Shown piece by piece: positions 18,030 to 26,553 of a DNA stretch of 64,000 bases. The position numbers were made by a program, and so were the translations under genes. Source of the DNA: Rhodoferax sp. OV413 (GTDB taxonomy: Bacteria; Pseudomonadota; Gammaproteobacteria; Burkholderiales; Burkholderiaceae_C); NCBI GenBank assembly GCA_945861785.1, contig CAMAWD010000012.1:40036-104035 (forward strand). The letters are read 5' to 3'. Within the stretch, counting starts at the first letter, position 1, and the number at the start of each line of letters is the position of its first letter. The notes below the pieces were generated by a model, which saw only the letters and a program-made list of their open reading frames with translations, was not told the origin of the DNA and did no database searches.

Positions 18030-18560
18030 CTACTCCGGTTGGACCCCCGCATTCTTCACCAGCGCCACATATTTTGCCATCTCGGAGCGAAAGCCCGCCT
18101 GCGCCTATGCCACGCTGCTGGTGTTGATGGTGTTGCCCTGCTTGGCCATGGTTTCCCTGAGAGCGGCGGCGTTGAATGCCGCCTCGACGCCATCGTGCAC
18201 CCGTTTGACCTTGGCAGCGCCCATGCCTTTGGGGCCGATGACGGCGAACCAGGCTTCGACCAGACAACCGGGCAGGCCCTGTTCGACGAACGTCGTTCTG
18301 CCACCGCCGGACCAAAAGCCAGGGCGATCGACCCTCGGCCGGTGGTGTAGACGCTGGCCCGCCGGATTTCTGCGTGACCGGCCGGTGGTCGGGACACGGC
18401 CACGCAAATCCTGTTGCCCGCGGTGATGCGCGGGAGCAACATTTGATGGCCCAATTGCAAAAACCAGTTGATCTCGACCTGGATGCCGGACAACAATTGC
18501 GACCCCACCGATTCGAGACCTTCGTGCAACGAACAACCTTGCACGACGCGCCTCTTGAAC
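18030..18560 (-). pseudogene. Bug-family (TctC) receptor pseudogene
   Basis: Pieces of a tripartite tricarboxylate transporter periplasmic receptor can be read in different frames of the minus strand. A stretch near 18200-18300 gives EQGLPGCLVEAWFAVIGPKG and a helix ending MAKQGNTINTS. The typical C-terminus MAKYVALVKNAGVQPE, with its stop at 18030-18032, is in another frame with a stop codon between. The 5' part up to about 18560 (LLSGIQVEINW) is recognisable but decayed, and the N-terminal half and signal peptide are gone. At least one frameshift and one nonsense change are needed, so it is dead. Confidence 0.65.
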
Positions 18561-18673
18561 TTTCCCACCATGTCATTGTGTAACCCAACCTAGCCACACA
18601 TCCCTCCGCCCCCGGCTGGATGTGCACGCACCACATCGCAGCCAGCGCCAATGGGACACGCGTGTGTCACAGA

Positions 18674-18699
18674 CCCTGGTTTTTTTGCCGGGGTTTTTT
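18674..18699 (+). terminator. Putative intrinsic terminator or attenuator before the AAA+/M41 gene
   Basis: CCCTGG pairs with CCGGGG across an 8-base T-rich loop (one G-U pair) and is followed by six T. It lies 42 bases upstream of ATG 18741, so it could end upstream transcription or attenuate expression of the AAA+/M41 gene. Confidence 0.5.
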
Positions 18700-18740
18700 G
18701 TTTCTGGGCCGACACTGCGTCGCCCCAGAGAGGGCGCTTC

Positions 18741-20726
18741 ATGGACAAGAATTTTGAACACCTGCGCGAGCACATCGCTGTGCGGAGCCTTCGCCTGGCA
18801 GAAATTGCCAGTGAACTGAAGGCCGAGTTGGTTGGCATCGATGGCGCCATTGACCGTGCCATCGAATCGGTTCGGGCCTGGTACGTCTTGCCGGAAATCA
18901 TCACCCGCCCCGTCATTGTTTGCTTGTGGGGCCTGACCGGCACTGGCAAGACCCAGCTCACACGCCTGATGGCCCGCAAACTGGGTTTTTACGATCGTTT
19001 CGTCGAAGTCCAGATGGATGGATTCTCGAACGGCTACGCGTCGGGCAACACCCTGTCGGGATTGCTCTGCGAGTCCGGCATCGAAGAAGGCGCTCCCGGC
19101 ATTCTGGTTCTCGACGAGTTCCAGCGCTTTCGCACCATCGATGCCCTCGGCGAGGACATCAAGGTCGAGCGTTACATGGACGTGTGGGCCCTGTTGTCCG
19201 ATGGCCGTCTGTCACCTTCGATCGCGTTCATCGCCGAACTGGAGCGGTCCATCGCCGACGCCCTGTACTACGAAGACCGCAAGAAATCGCGCAAGGACGA
19301 CGGCCTCAAAACCAAGGGCAAAGATGCGCCGGCATACAACTTGTCCCCGCATGAGGCGGCGGACTTCAAACAGTCCTTGAAACTCAAGGAACCTGTGATG
19401 GAAATCATGCGCTGGACCCTCGACGAGATTCACGGGCGGACCCGCGTTTTCCGGGAGCAGGAGCAACACTGGGATACCGACTACTCCAGGCTGTTGATCT
19501 TCGTGTGCGGCAACTTGGACGAAATGTACGAAGACACCGCCAAACGCATCACCGATTGCGACACCGATGCGGACATCTTTCATGTGCAGACAAAGGCCTT
19601 GTCCATGATTGACGTTAAGCGCGCGCTGGGCCAGCGCTTCAAGCCCGAACAGATCGCCCGACTGGGCAACAACCATGTGATCTTTGCCAGTTTCAGCCGC
19701 GCCACCTTCGAAAAGCTGATTGCGGTGACGAGCCAGCGCTATCTGACCGATATTCGCAACGTATCCGGAATCCAGTTCACGCTTGCACCGGAACTGATGG
19801 CTGAAATCTATGCCAACTCGGTGTTTCCTGCCCAGGGCACCAGGCCGGTTTTTTCCTCCATCCATGCCGTCTTGAGCGCGCCGCTGGTGAGTTTCACCCT
19901 CTGGGCACTGCAACATGGCGCCCAGACAGGAGACGTGCTTGCCATCACCGTGGATGCGCAGCGCAAAAACCTGCTGTGCCACTTCCGGGACGCACGCCAT
20001 CTTTGCCCGGTCGCGTTTGAACTCAACGGGCTGAAGCAGCGCACCGATGCCAATTTCCGCGCACTGCTTGCCGTGCACGAAGCCGGGCACGCGCTTGTCT
20101 ACTGCGCGCTGTACGGCCACCCCCCGCAAGAGCTGAAAATCAACGTCGCGTCTTTCAAAGGGGGGTACAACAGCTACTGCGCGGTCGACGCAGAATCAGG
20201 ACGAAACATCCTCGACAAGGTGTGTGTCTGCCTGGGCGGGTTCGCAGCCGAAACGCTGGTCTTTGGCGTGCAGGCGCGCACCTCGGGATCAGAAAGCGAC
20301 ATCAAGAAAGCAACCCAATTCACCGCCGGGTATGTGCGCCAACTGGGCCTGGGCTCCCGACTGGGCAAGGTCGACGTAGCGAGCGAGAGCGGGGAGAACA
20401 TCAACACCGATGTGCATCCCACCAATTGTGAAATCGAAGACCTGCTGCAACTCCAGCTCCAACGGGCCGACCATTTGCTGCGGGCAAACCGCCAGGCTTT
20501 CACCCGCATCACACGCGCACTTGAGACACATGGGCAAGTGTCGAGGGAAGAACTCGCCGACTGGCTTCAATTGCCGGTGCATAGCGCGTCCAGCGTTCTG
20601 GAGCCTTATGCACAGCTGCTGCGGCAATTCGGCGCTGGCCAAGCGGGCGCCGACATGGGGGTGCCAGGGCTTGTTTCGGCCGACGCCACAGACATCGGCG
20701 GGCTGCTCACGGCGAACGCTTGGTAG
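18741..20726 (+). CDS. AAA+ ATPase fused to an M41 (FtsH-like) metallopeptidase domain
   Basis: 661 residues. The N-terminal half is an AAA+ module with Walker A GLTGTGKT (64-71) and Walker B ILVLDEFQRF near 120; it looks more like Clp/torsin-type AAA than the FtsH AAA. The C-terminal half is an M41 zinc peptidase with HEAGH at 446-450 and the third-ligand region SGSESDIKKAT. FtsH has two membrane helices and a GPPGTGKT AAA domain; here no membrane segment is visible. I therefore infer a soluble ATP-driven protease or a convergent fusion, not FtsH itself. ATG 18741 follows AGAGAGGGCG; the frame is open further upstream but lacks homology. Neighbours give no functional hint. Confidence 0.8.
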   Translation: MDKNFEHLREHIAVRSLRLAEIASELKAELVGIDGAIDRAIESVRAWYVLPEIITRPVIVCLWGLTGTGKTQLTRLMARKLGFYDRFVEVQMDGFSNGYASGNTLSGLLCESGIEEGAPGILVLDEFQRFRTIDALGEDIKVERYMDVWALLSDGRLSPSIAFIAELERSIADALYYEDRKKSRKDDGLKTKGKDAPAYNLSPHEAADFKQSLKLKEPVMEIMRWTLDEIHGRTRVFREQEQHWDTDYSRLLIFVCGNLDEMYEDTAKRITDCDTDADIFHVQTKALSMIDVKRALGQRFKPEQIARLGNNHVIFASFSRATFEKLIAVTSQRYLTDIRNVSGIQFTLAPELMAEIYANSVFPAQGTRPVFSSIHAVLSAPLVSFTLWALQHGAQTGDVLAITVDAQRKNLLCHFRDARHLCPVAFELNGLKQRTDANFRALLAVHEAGHALVYCALYGHPPQELKINVASFKGGYNSYCAVDAESGRNILDKVCVCLGGFAAETLVFGVQARTSGSESDIKKATQFTAGYVRQLGLGSRLGKVDVASESGENINTDVHPTNCEIEDLLQLQLQRADHLLRANRQAFTRITRALETHGQVSREELADWLQLPVHSASSVLEPYAQLLRQFGAGQAGADMGVPGLVSADATDIGGLLTANAW

Positions 20727-20769
20727 TGCGGCAGACCAGCACCATCCGTCGGCGGCGTCGCCCGCAGTG

Positions 20770-21948
20770 TCAACGCGGCTGCAAGTGCTCGCCCAGAAAC
20801 TGCAACAACACTGGCTGGACGATCTGCGATCCCCAGCCATTGAAGTTGTAGTCGAACCCGTGTTGCGCGTAGGGAATCAGCAGGCTGCGGTGGCGCACCC
20901 GCGCATCGGACAGGCCTTGGGCCAGCCGATGCATATTTTCTACCCGCACCAGCTGGTCGGTGCCGCTGTGCACCAGCAAGGTTGGCGGCGTCTTGGCTTG
21001 TACATGGCGGACCGGCGATGCGATTGCATAGGGCCCGGCCGCTGTTTGCGGCGTTCCGCCCAGCAAGCGGCGCAGCGTGGCCGGCCCGTCCAATACCTGC
21101 TGGTTCGCCGGGTTGTCGTAGTCCCACAGCATGTCCACCGGGGCATAAAAACCGACGGCAGCGCGCACAGCCGTGCCGTCACCGGCCAGCCCCGGGCAGC
21201 TGGACGGCAACTCCGCCACCCCCTCGGTGTAGGCGGCCAGCAGGGCCAGGTGGCCACCGGCGGAACGCCCGAGCAGTGCCAGACGGTCTGGGTCGACGCC
21301 GTACACCGCGGCGTTTTTCCTGACCCAGGCCACGGCGCACTTGACGTCGCCGGTGGCGGTCTGCCAATTGGGCTGCGGGTGCAGCCGGTACTGGATGTCG
21401 AACACCGCGTAGCCGTTCTGATTGAGCCAGTGGTTCCAGTCGGGAAAGTCGCTCTTGTTGCCGCTGTCCCAGCCCCCGCCATGCACCACGATGACCGCGG
21501 GGCGTGCCCCCTGCTTGCCGGGCGCCGGCAGGAACACATCGAGCTGAAGTGCCTGGCCCGCCACCTGGTGGTAGATAACGGTCTGCGGTGCGGCGCCCTT
21601 CGGCTTGTCCAGCACCCCCCACAGATACCGCGCCAACGACAGTGGCACTTCGTTGGTGCTGGCCACCTGCAGCGCGGATACCAGCGGATAGGCACCCAAA
21701 CCAGCGGCACAGGCCGCCAGCACCATGGCGCAGACCGCTGCAGTCGATCTGCGCAATCGCTGCGACGCGATGCCCAGGGCCATTCCTGCCAGGCCCATCG
21801 CCGCGAACCAGAGCCCCCATTCGCTCGCGCCCACCGCCAGTTGCCACACCAGATGGTGCGGCGCAGGCAGGACGATCCACACGGTGAGGATGAAGGCGCA
21901 AAAACCCAGGGGCAAGGCAATGGTGGCTGAAACAGGCCAGTGCTTCAT
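20770..21948 (-). CDS. Membrane-anchored alpha/beta hydrolase (esterase/lipase type)
   Basis: 392 residues. Three to four N-terminal hydrophobic segments (about residues 8-110) are followed by an alpha/beta-hydrolase domain with the oxyanion-hole motif HGGGW, the nucleophile elbow GRSAGG, a distal acidic region (VHSGTDQLV) and the C-terminal histidine in PYAQHGFDYNF. This is the HGGxW carboxylesterase/BD-FAE-like group. The substrate is unknown. ATG 21948 gives the first membrane helix; the longer frame to 22098 adds no conserved sequence. It is convergent with the AAA+/M41 gene. Confidence 0.82.
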   Translation of the reverse strand: MKHWPVSATIALPLGFCAFILTVWIVLPAPHHLVWQLAVGASEWGLWFAAMGLAGMALGIASQRLRRSTAAVCAMVLAACAAGLGAYPLVSALQVASTNEVPLSLARYLWGVLDKPKGAAPQTVIYHQVAGQALQLDVFLPAPGKQGARPAVIVVHGGGWDSGNKSDFPDWNHWLNQNGYAVFDIQYRLHPQPNWQTATGDVKCAVAWVRKNAAVYGVDPDRLALLGRSAGGHLALLAAYTEGVAELPSSCPGLAGDGTAVRAAVGFYAPVDMLWDYDNPANQQVLDGPATLRRLLGGTPQTAAGPYAIASPVRHVQAKTPPTLLVHSGTDQLVRVENMHRLAQGLSDARVRHRSLLIPYAQHGFDYNFNGWGSQIVQPVLLQFLGEHLQPR

Positions 21949-22228
21949 GCTGTGGCTCCGACCGCCTGACCACTGCCAATTGGGGTCATGGCCATTGAAA
22001 AAGGCAGCCGGCAGGTTGGCTTGGCCAATATGCTGCGCATGCCCGCGCACCGTGCCGCGCGCGGCTGCCCGATACCGGCCAAGCCGTCGACAATGCACCT
22101 GTCAATCTGTGGATACAACACACCGTTACCATGCCTGCATGATGCACCAACACAAACAAGCGGCTTCGGCTGGCGCAAGGGCGCCGGCACATCGTGCAAA
22201 GAGCCGTGCTGCGGTGCCGGGCGCCGCC

Positions 22229-22708
22229 ATGGCACGGACGGGGGTCGCTCCCGCGTTCCTGGCGCTCGCCGTCGCTGCGCTGCTGGCTGGCTGCGCCAGA
22301 ACACCGGTGCCCGGCGCACCAACCGCAGGGGGACTGGCAACCAGTGCCGCATTGGTTTGCACGGTGGTTACCAACTGTGTCAGTTCGGCGGGCAGCACCG
22401 AACTGCCTGCACTGCGATATCGCGGCACGCTGGAAGACGGCGTCAAGGCCTTGAAGTCGACGCTGGCGAGTTTTCCAGAGGCGCAGATAGTTCGCGACGG
22501 CGCCCTCGACATCGGGACCATCTTCACGACCGCGTCCGGCTTCCGTGACGAAGTCGACTTCAGGATCGATCCAGACTCAGGGCGCATCGACTTTCGCTCA
22601 CGCTCCCTGCTGGGCCTGTTCGATTTCGGCAAGAACCGCTCGCGGATGCTGGACTTCACGGCGCGATTCGCCCGCCAACCCGCAGCTGTGTCGGCCGGTC
22701 CGGGATAG
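22229..22708 (+). CDS. DUF1499 lipoprotein
   Basis: 159 residues. A lipoprotein signal peptide ends in the lipobox LLAGCA (Cys 22 or 23), followed by a DUF1499 domain (LRYRGTLEDGVKALKS, IGTIFTTASGFRDEVDFRID, GRIDFRSRSLLGLFDFGKNR). DUF1499 function is unknown. ATG 22229 puts the lipobox at the normal distance; upstream in-frame ATGs at 22139 and 22142 would put about 50 residues before the cysteine and are less likely. Confidence 0.75.
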   Translation: MARTGVAPAFLALAVAALLAGCARTPVPGAPTAGGLATSAALVCTVVTNCVSSAGSTELPALRYRGTLEDGVKALKSTLASFPEAQIVRDGALDIGTIFTTASGFRDEVDFRIDPDSGRIDFRSRSLLGLFDFGKNRSRMLDFTARFARQPAAVSAGPG

Positions 22709-22890
22709 ACCTTGCACCGGGGGAATTCGCCTTCCCTGCATCCCAGGCATAGTCGGCAATCCGGCGACCTGCCGCTGACGGGGCGTGACGCGCAAGCGGC
22801 CGAACTGCAGCCAGGTCGCCCTCGCCACATCGGTGCTGCCGCGCGATTTTGGCCCGGCGCATCCGTACGCTGCCCCAGCGGCGGCCGGCC

Positions 22891-23010
22891 TTACCTCGCC
22901 CGCATGCGGTTGTTCTTCGCGTTGTGCTCGAGTTCACACAGGCCAAGTTCCTCCATCAGCGGCGCAATGTAGACGCCAAAACGCCCGCGCAGGCCCTTCT
23001 TCAGGCCGCG
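22891..23010 (-). pseudogene. Unidentified C-terminal gene remnant
   Basis: The minus strand encodes about 38 residues ending at a TAA (22891-22893) with a protein-like composition: RGLKKGLRGRFGVYIAPLME followed by ELGLCELEHNAKNNRMRAR. Upstream the frame runs into the 25-bp repeat cluster, where any homology is lost. I do not recognise the family. It looks like the 3' end of a gene whose body was removed. Confidence 0.35.
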
Positions 23011-23018
23011 CGGGGTCA

Positions 23019-23239
23019 GGGGTCAGGTCTTGTATTGCAACATTTCTCGCGATGGGCCAGCCGGCGGATGAAACAGTCACTACCCGAGTCCCGTTGCAGG
23101 CTCCAACTGCATCAAACAGGCCTGTCGGGCCGTAGCCTGGGAGTTGCAATGTACGCCAATGTTGCAAAACAAGACCTGACCCCAGGACCCCGCAAGACCT
23201 GACCCCAGGACCCGATGTTGCAATACAAGACCTGACCCC
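23019..23239. repeat. 25-bp repeat cluster A (REP-like)
   Basis: A 25-mer beginning ATGTTGCAATAC and ending CCTGACCCC occurs as an exact inverted copy at 23019-23043 and an exact direct copy at 23215-23239. A near-exact copy (one mismatch) lies at 23159-23183, and a partial copy starts around 23193. The same 25-mer recurs in cluster B at 57 kb. The layout resembles REP/BIME-like families mobilised by RayT-type transposases, but no such transposase is in the window. Confidence 0.8.
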
Positions 23240-23273
23240 AGGACCCGTGTGACGCGCATGGCCCAAACCCGAC

Positions 23274-23720
23274 TCAGGCCCGAGGGACGCACTCGATGCC
23301 CACCAACCATTGGCTGGCAGCAAATCGCTGTGTTTTATCCAGGCTTGCAAAATGGGTGATGTCGCTGCGCGCGGCCACGGCCAGATGCAGGGCATCGGCG
23401 CCGCGCACAAGGCAACTCAGGCGAGGCAATGTGCGCTGTATGGCGGCATAGTCTTCGCGTAGCACCGCGATGCGATGCAGCGCGCCCTGGCCAACAAGAT
23501 CCTTGAGTGTCTGACCGACCACATGGGCCACCTCCGGCGGCGTTTCGCCACGCATCACCTTGGCCTGCAAGGCGCAAGCGAATTCGGCCATCGTCCAGTC
23601 GCTCACGCAGACCTGTTGCCAACGCGGGGCTTGGAGCAAAGCCATGGCCACCGCTTGCAGGGGCTCATTGCTGAACGCAGACACCAGCACGCTGGTGTCG
23701 ACGTACACCCTGTCAGCCAC
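23274..23720 (-). CDS. PIN-domain toxin (VapC-like)
   Basis: 148 residues with the PIN-domain acidic residues: the N-terminal D in VYVDTSVLV, a middle E in MAEFACAL and the C-terminal D in RGADALHLA. VapC-type PIN toxins are ribonucleases that cut tRNA or rRNA. Translation follows the antitoxin gene with a gap of two bases, the usual order for this operon type. The protein looks complete. Confidence 0.85.
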   Translation of the reverse strand: MADRVYVDTSVLVSAFSNEPLQAVAMALLQAPRWQQVCVSDWTMAEFACALQAKVMRGETPPEVAHVVGQTLKDLVGQGALHRIAVLREDYAAIQRTLPRLSCLVRGADALHLAVAARSDITHFASLDKTQRFAASQWLVGIECVPRA

Positions 23721-23722
23721 CG

Positions 23723-23992
23723 CTAGAAGCGCTCATTGGCGGCGCGCCAGTCGGCCACAAAGCCGCCCAGGCCAGCGCTTTGGGCACCGCCCTTGTCCGT
23801 GGCTTTGAAGGGCCTGGATTTCATGGCGATGGCGGTGATGTCTGGAAATGGTGCACGCTGCGGCGTGTTGACAATGGCTATCAGGCGGTAGGCCGGTTTT
23901 CCACGGGTCGTGATGATGACATCTTCCCCCGCATCAGCGTGCTGGGCGATGGCAGAGAACTTGGCCTTGATTTGTGCAACGCTGACTTGCAT
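23723..23992 (-). CDS. Phd/YefM-type antitoxin
   Basis: 89 residues: MQVSVAQIKAKFSAIAQHAD and GEDVIITTRGKPAYRLIAI are the DNA-binding core of the Phd/YefM family. The C-terminal tail would neutralise the PIN toxin encoded next. Antitoxins of this family repress their own operon; a candidate operator lies just upstream. Confidence 0.85.
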   Translation of the reverse strand: MQVSVAQIKAKFSAIAQHADAGEDVIITTRGKPAYRLIAIVNTPQRAPFPDITAIAMKSRPFKATDKGGAQSAGLGGFVADWRAANERF

Positions 23993-24019
23993 GATGGTGC
24001 GTGAAGTTGGATTGCCAGT

Positions 24020-24039
24020 TGACTATTCAGATGGTCAAG
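24020..24039. promoter_or_regulatory. Candidate operator of the PIN/Phd pair
   Basis: TTGAC and GTCAA arms separated by 10 bases lie 27 bases upstream of the antitoxin start. The arms are short, so this may be chance; position and symmetry fit autoregulation by the antitoxin. Confidence 0.35.
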
Positions 24040-24474
24040 TATAGCCATTGAATTTCAGCTCACTTGCCCGTTCACAGCAGCCATCCAGAGCGGCGAGGCA
24101 CGCCCGGGCGACGGGGCTGGCCCAAAAACACTGCTGCCAACCAAGCCGGTCAAGTGCAGACCACGGAGATGCATGCAGGCACCAGCACAGACCCGCCCGC
24201 AACCCATCGCCGACCTGCCCAACCTGGCCGGAAGTCTGCCGCCGCCCTGCAACCTGCAGGTATCACCGAAGTGCGTGAATCGCCAACGGCGAAACACCAC
24301 CTGACAGCGCCGCATCCAGCGCAGTCAGGTCGAGCGGGAGCTGCGTGGGTCAGCGGCAAGGGAACAGGCGCCATAGGAACCGTGGTTGAGAAACACGGAG
24401 TCGGGGTCGAGAACGAAGCGTTGTTTCGTGGCGCGTTGCAGGGGGTTCGGTTGGGAGTTGTCCGGGAGCTTGCC
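24040..24474. other. Intergenic stretch without a supported gene
   Basis: Open frames exist on both strands, but none has family resemblance, a signal sequence or a ribosome site. No terminator or RNA gene was recognised. Confidence 0.6.
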
Positions 24475-25134
24475 TCAGGTGGGCCGCAAAGGCGGAAATC
24501 GCGTCGGCTCGTCCGAGGGCGTCCACACTGCGTATTTGTGCATGCACAACGCAAACAAGGCGCTGTCCTGCCAGCCGTTCAGCCAACGCCGCATGGCCGG
24601 CAAGGGTGCCTCGCGCCACCAGGCAGGGTCCACGCCAGCGAATTGGCGCACGAAGGGGAACACGGCGACGTCGGCCCAGCACGGCAGACTGCCACCGAGG
24701 TAGTCGGCCCTGGCCAGTGCCGCCTCCAGCGGTTCGATCAGGCAGGCCACGGCCTCATCGCGGTAGGCGGCTTGGCTGCGTTGAGGATGCCGGTTGGCGT
24801 ATTTGTAGCGGTCCAGTGCGTGCTTGAAGTCACCATCGTTGGTGTCCACCAGCCGCTGGTTGAGACCCGCGTCGCCGCGCGCGAGCCAGCGGTCGCCGTC
24901 GCTCTGGGCCAGGGCCCAACGCATGATGTCCAGGCTGTGCACCAGCACCGCACCTGGCCCAGCGTCGAGCACTGGCACGGTGGCAGCCGATGACACAGCC
25001 AGCAGGGCCGGCGGTTTGCGTTTCAGGTCCACCTCGCGCAGTTCGACCGGCACACCCGCCTGGCACAACGCCAGCCGCGCCCGGATCGCATAAGGACAGC
25101 GCCGGAACGAATACAGGATGGGCAAGGTGTTCAT
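24475..25134 (-). CDS. Glutathione S-transferase family protein
   Basis: 219 residues. The N-terminal thioredoxin-like domain has LYSFRRCPYAIRARLAL with a CPYA pair in the redox position, as in omega/beta-like GSTs and glutaredoxin-2-like proteins. VPVL is the cis-proline region. The C-terminal helical domain has SLPCWADVAVFPFVRQF. ATG 25134 opens into MNTLPILYSF; the ATG at 25146 would add four residues. Same strand as, and just behind, the deoA operon, but 90 bases apart, so operon membership is unsure. Confidence 0.82.
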   Translation of the reverse strand: MNTLPILYSFRRCPYAIRARLALCQAGVPVELREVDLKRKPPALLAVSSAATVPVLDAGPGAVLVHSLDIMRWALAQSDGDRWLARGDAGLNQRLVDTNDGDFKHALDRYKYANRHPQRSQAAYRDEAVACLIEPLEAALARADYLGGSLPCWADVAVFPFVRQFAGVDPAWWREAPLPAMRRWLNGWQDSALFALCMHKYAVWTPSDEPTRFPPLRPT

Positions 25135-25225
25135 GGCAACGGCCATTCCTCGGCGCTTTGCCAACGGCAGGATGGGCAAGTCCGCTGCTGCCGCACCCCG
25201 ACCCCTTGTCCGGCACAACACATGC

Positions 25226-26545
25226 TCAAAGGCCTATCCGCTGCGACAGGACGGCCGGGACCACGGTGGGTGCGTCGCCGAGCACGATCAACTGTGCCAG
25301 CCGGGCACAAGCCAGGTCGGCATGCGTGTTGTCTGCGGCATGCACGGTTGCCAACAGCTCGCCCGCCTCCACACGCTGGCCCAAACCGACCACCTCGGTG
25401 AGCCCCACGCGGTGGTCGACGCTGTCGCTGGCCACCCGCCGGCCACCGCCGAGCTCGATCACCAGCAAGCCGATGTCACGCGTCGCCATCGCTTGAACCC
25501 AGCCACTGCGCTGCGCGACAACAACCCGTTGTACCGGTGCCGGCACCAGGTAGTGGGTGCCACGTTCCACGAAATCCACCGGCCCGCCCAATGCTGCCAC
25601 CATGCGTGCGAATCGCTCCAGCGCCGAGCCGTCCGCCAGCGCGCGGTCGACCAGCACCAGTGCCTGCGCCGTGTCGGACGCCAGCTTGCCCAGCACCAGC
25701 ATCTCTGCCGCCAGGGCCCGGGTGACCTCCAGCAGGCGTGGCTCGCGGCGGGCGCCGGTCAGGAAGTCGAGCGCCTCCAGCACTTCGAGCGCATTGCCGC
25801 AACTGTGGCCCAGCACCTGGTTCATGTCGGTGAGCAAGGCCCGTGTGGGCAGGCCGGCGCCGTTGGCCACATCCACCAGCGATTGGGCAAGCGCCCGGGC
25901 CATCCCGGGTGTGGCGGCGAACGCGCCGTTGCCGACTTTCACGTCCAGCACCAGGCCCTGCAGCCCGGCGGCCAGCTTCTTGGACAGGATGCTGGCGGTG
26001 ATCAACGGTATCGATTCCACCGTGGCAGTGACATCGCGGATGGCATACAGGCGCCGGTCGGCCGGCGCCAGTGTGGCGGTCTGGCCGATGATGGCGCAGC
26101 CGGCACCGCGCAGCGCAGCGCGCAGTCGCGAGGTATCCGGAGCGGTCTGGTAACCCGGGATGCTGTCCATCTTGTCGAGTGTGCCGCCGGTGTGGCCCAG
26201 GCCGCGGCCGGAAATCATGGGCACGAAACCACCGCAGGCGGCGACGATCGGGGCCAGCATCAGGCTGACCTTGTCACCCACGCCGCCGGTGGAATGTTTG
26301 TCCAGCACCGGCCCGCCGAGCTTGGCGCCGGCCCAGTCCATCACCTCGCCCGAATCGGTCATTGCTCGGGTCAGGGCGACGGTCTCGGTGGTGGAGAAAC
26401 CCTGCAAGAAAATGGCCATTGCCATCGCGGCGCATTGGGCGTCGCTCCAGCCGCCGTCGACCAGGCCGCGCACGAAGTCGTCGATCTGGGCGGCCGGCAG
26501 CGCCTGGCCGTCACGCTTGCGCCGGATGACTTCCTGGGCGAGCAT
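25226..26545 (-). CDS. deoA: Thymidine phosphorylase
   Basis: 439 residues. The phosphate-binding signature KHSTGGVGDK and the stretch SGRGLGHTGGTLDK identify the nucleoside phosphorylase II family, and the C-terminal pyrimidine nucleoside phosphorylase domain (GGGRRVASDSVDHRVG) is complete. The enzyme converts thymidine plus phosphate to thymine and deoxyribose 1-phosphate. It is the last gene of the nucleoside operon, eight bases behind deoC. Confidence 0.93.
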   Translation of the reverse strand: MLAQEVIRRKRDGQALPAAQIDDFVRGLVDGGWSDAQCAAMAMAIFLQGFSTTETVALTRAMTDSGEVMDWAGAKLGGPVLDKHSTGGVGDKVSLMLAPIVAACGGFVPMISGRGLGHTGGTLDKMDSIPGYQTAPDTSRLRAALRGAGCAIIGQTATLAPADRRLYAIRDVTATVESIPLITASILSKKLAAGLQGLVLDVKVGNGAFAATPGMARALAQSLVDVANGAGLPTRALLTDMNQVLGHSCGNALEVLEALDFLTGARREPRLLEVTRALAAEMLVLGKLASDTAQALVLVDRALADGSALERFARMVAALGGPVDFVERGTHYLVPAPVQRVVVAQRSGWVQAMATRDIGLLVIELGGGRRVASDSVDHRVGLTEVVGLGQRVEAGELLATVHAADNTHADLACARLAQLIVLGDAPTVVPAVLSQRIGL

Positions 26546-26553
26546 GTCTGGTT

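Larger units (their letters stand above)
22709..23273. other. Gene-poor stretch with a repeat cluster
   Basis: No convincing complete gene. It contains the unidentified remnant at 22891-23010 and the 25-bp repeat cluster at 23019-23239. The many open frames here lack ribosome sites and family-like composition. Confidence 0.6.

Noticed and set aside
18741..20726. FtsH annotation
   Set aside because: HEAGH is present but the AAA domain and lack of membrane helices do not fit FtsH.
23019..23239. CRISPR array
   Set aside because: Repeats occur in both orientations with irregular spacing and no spacer of constant length; no cas genes.
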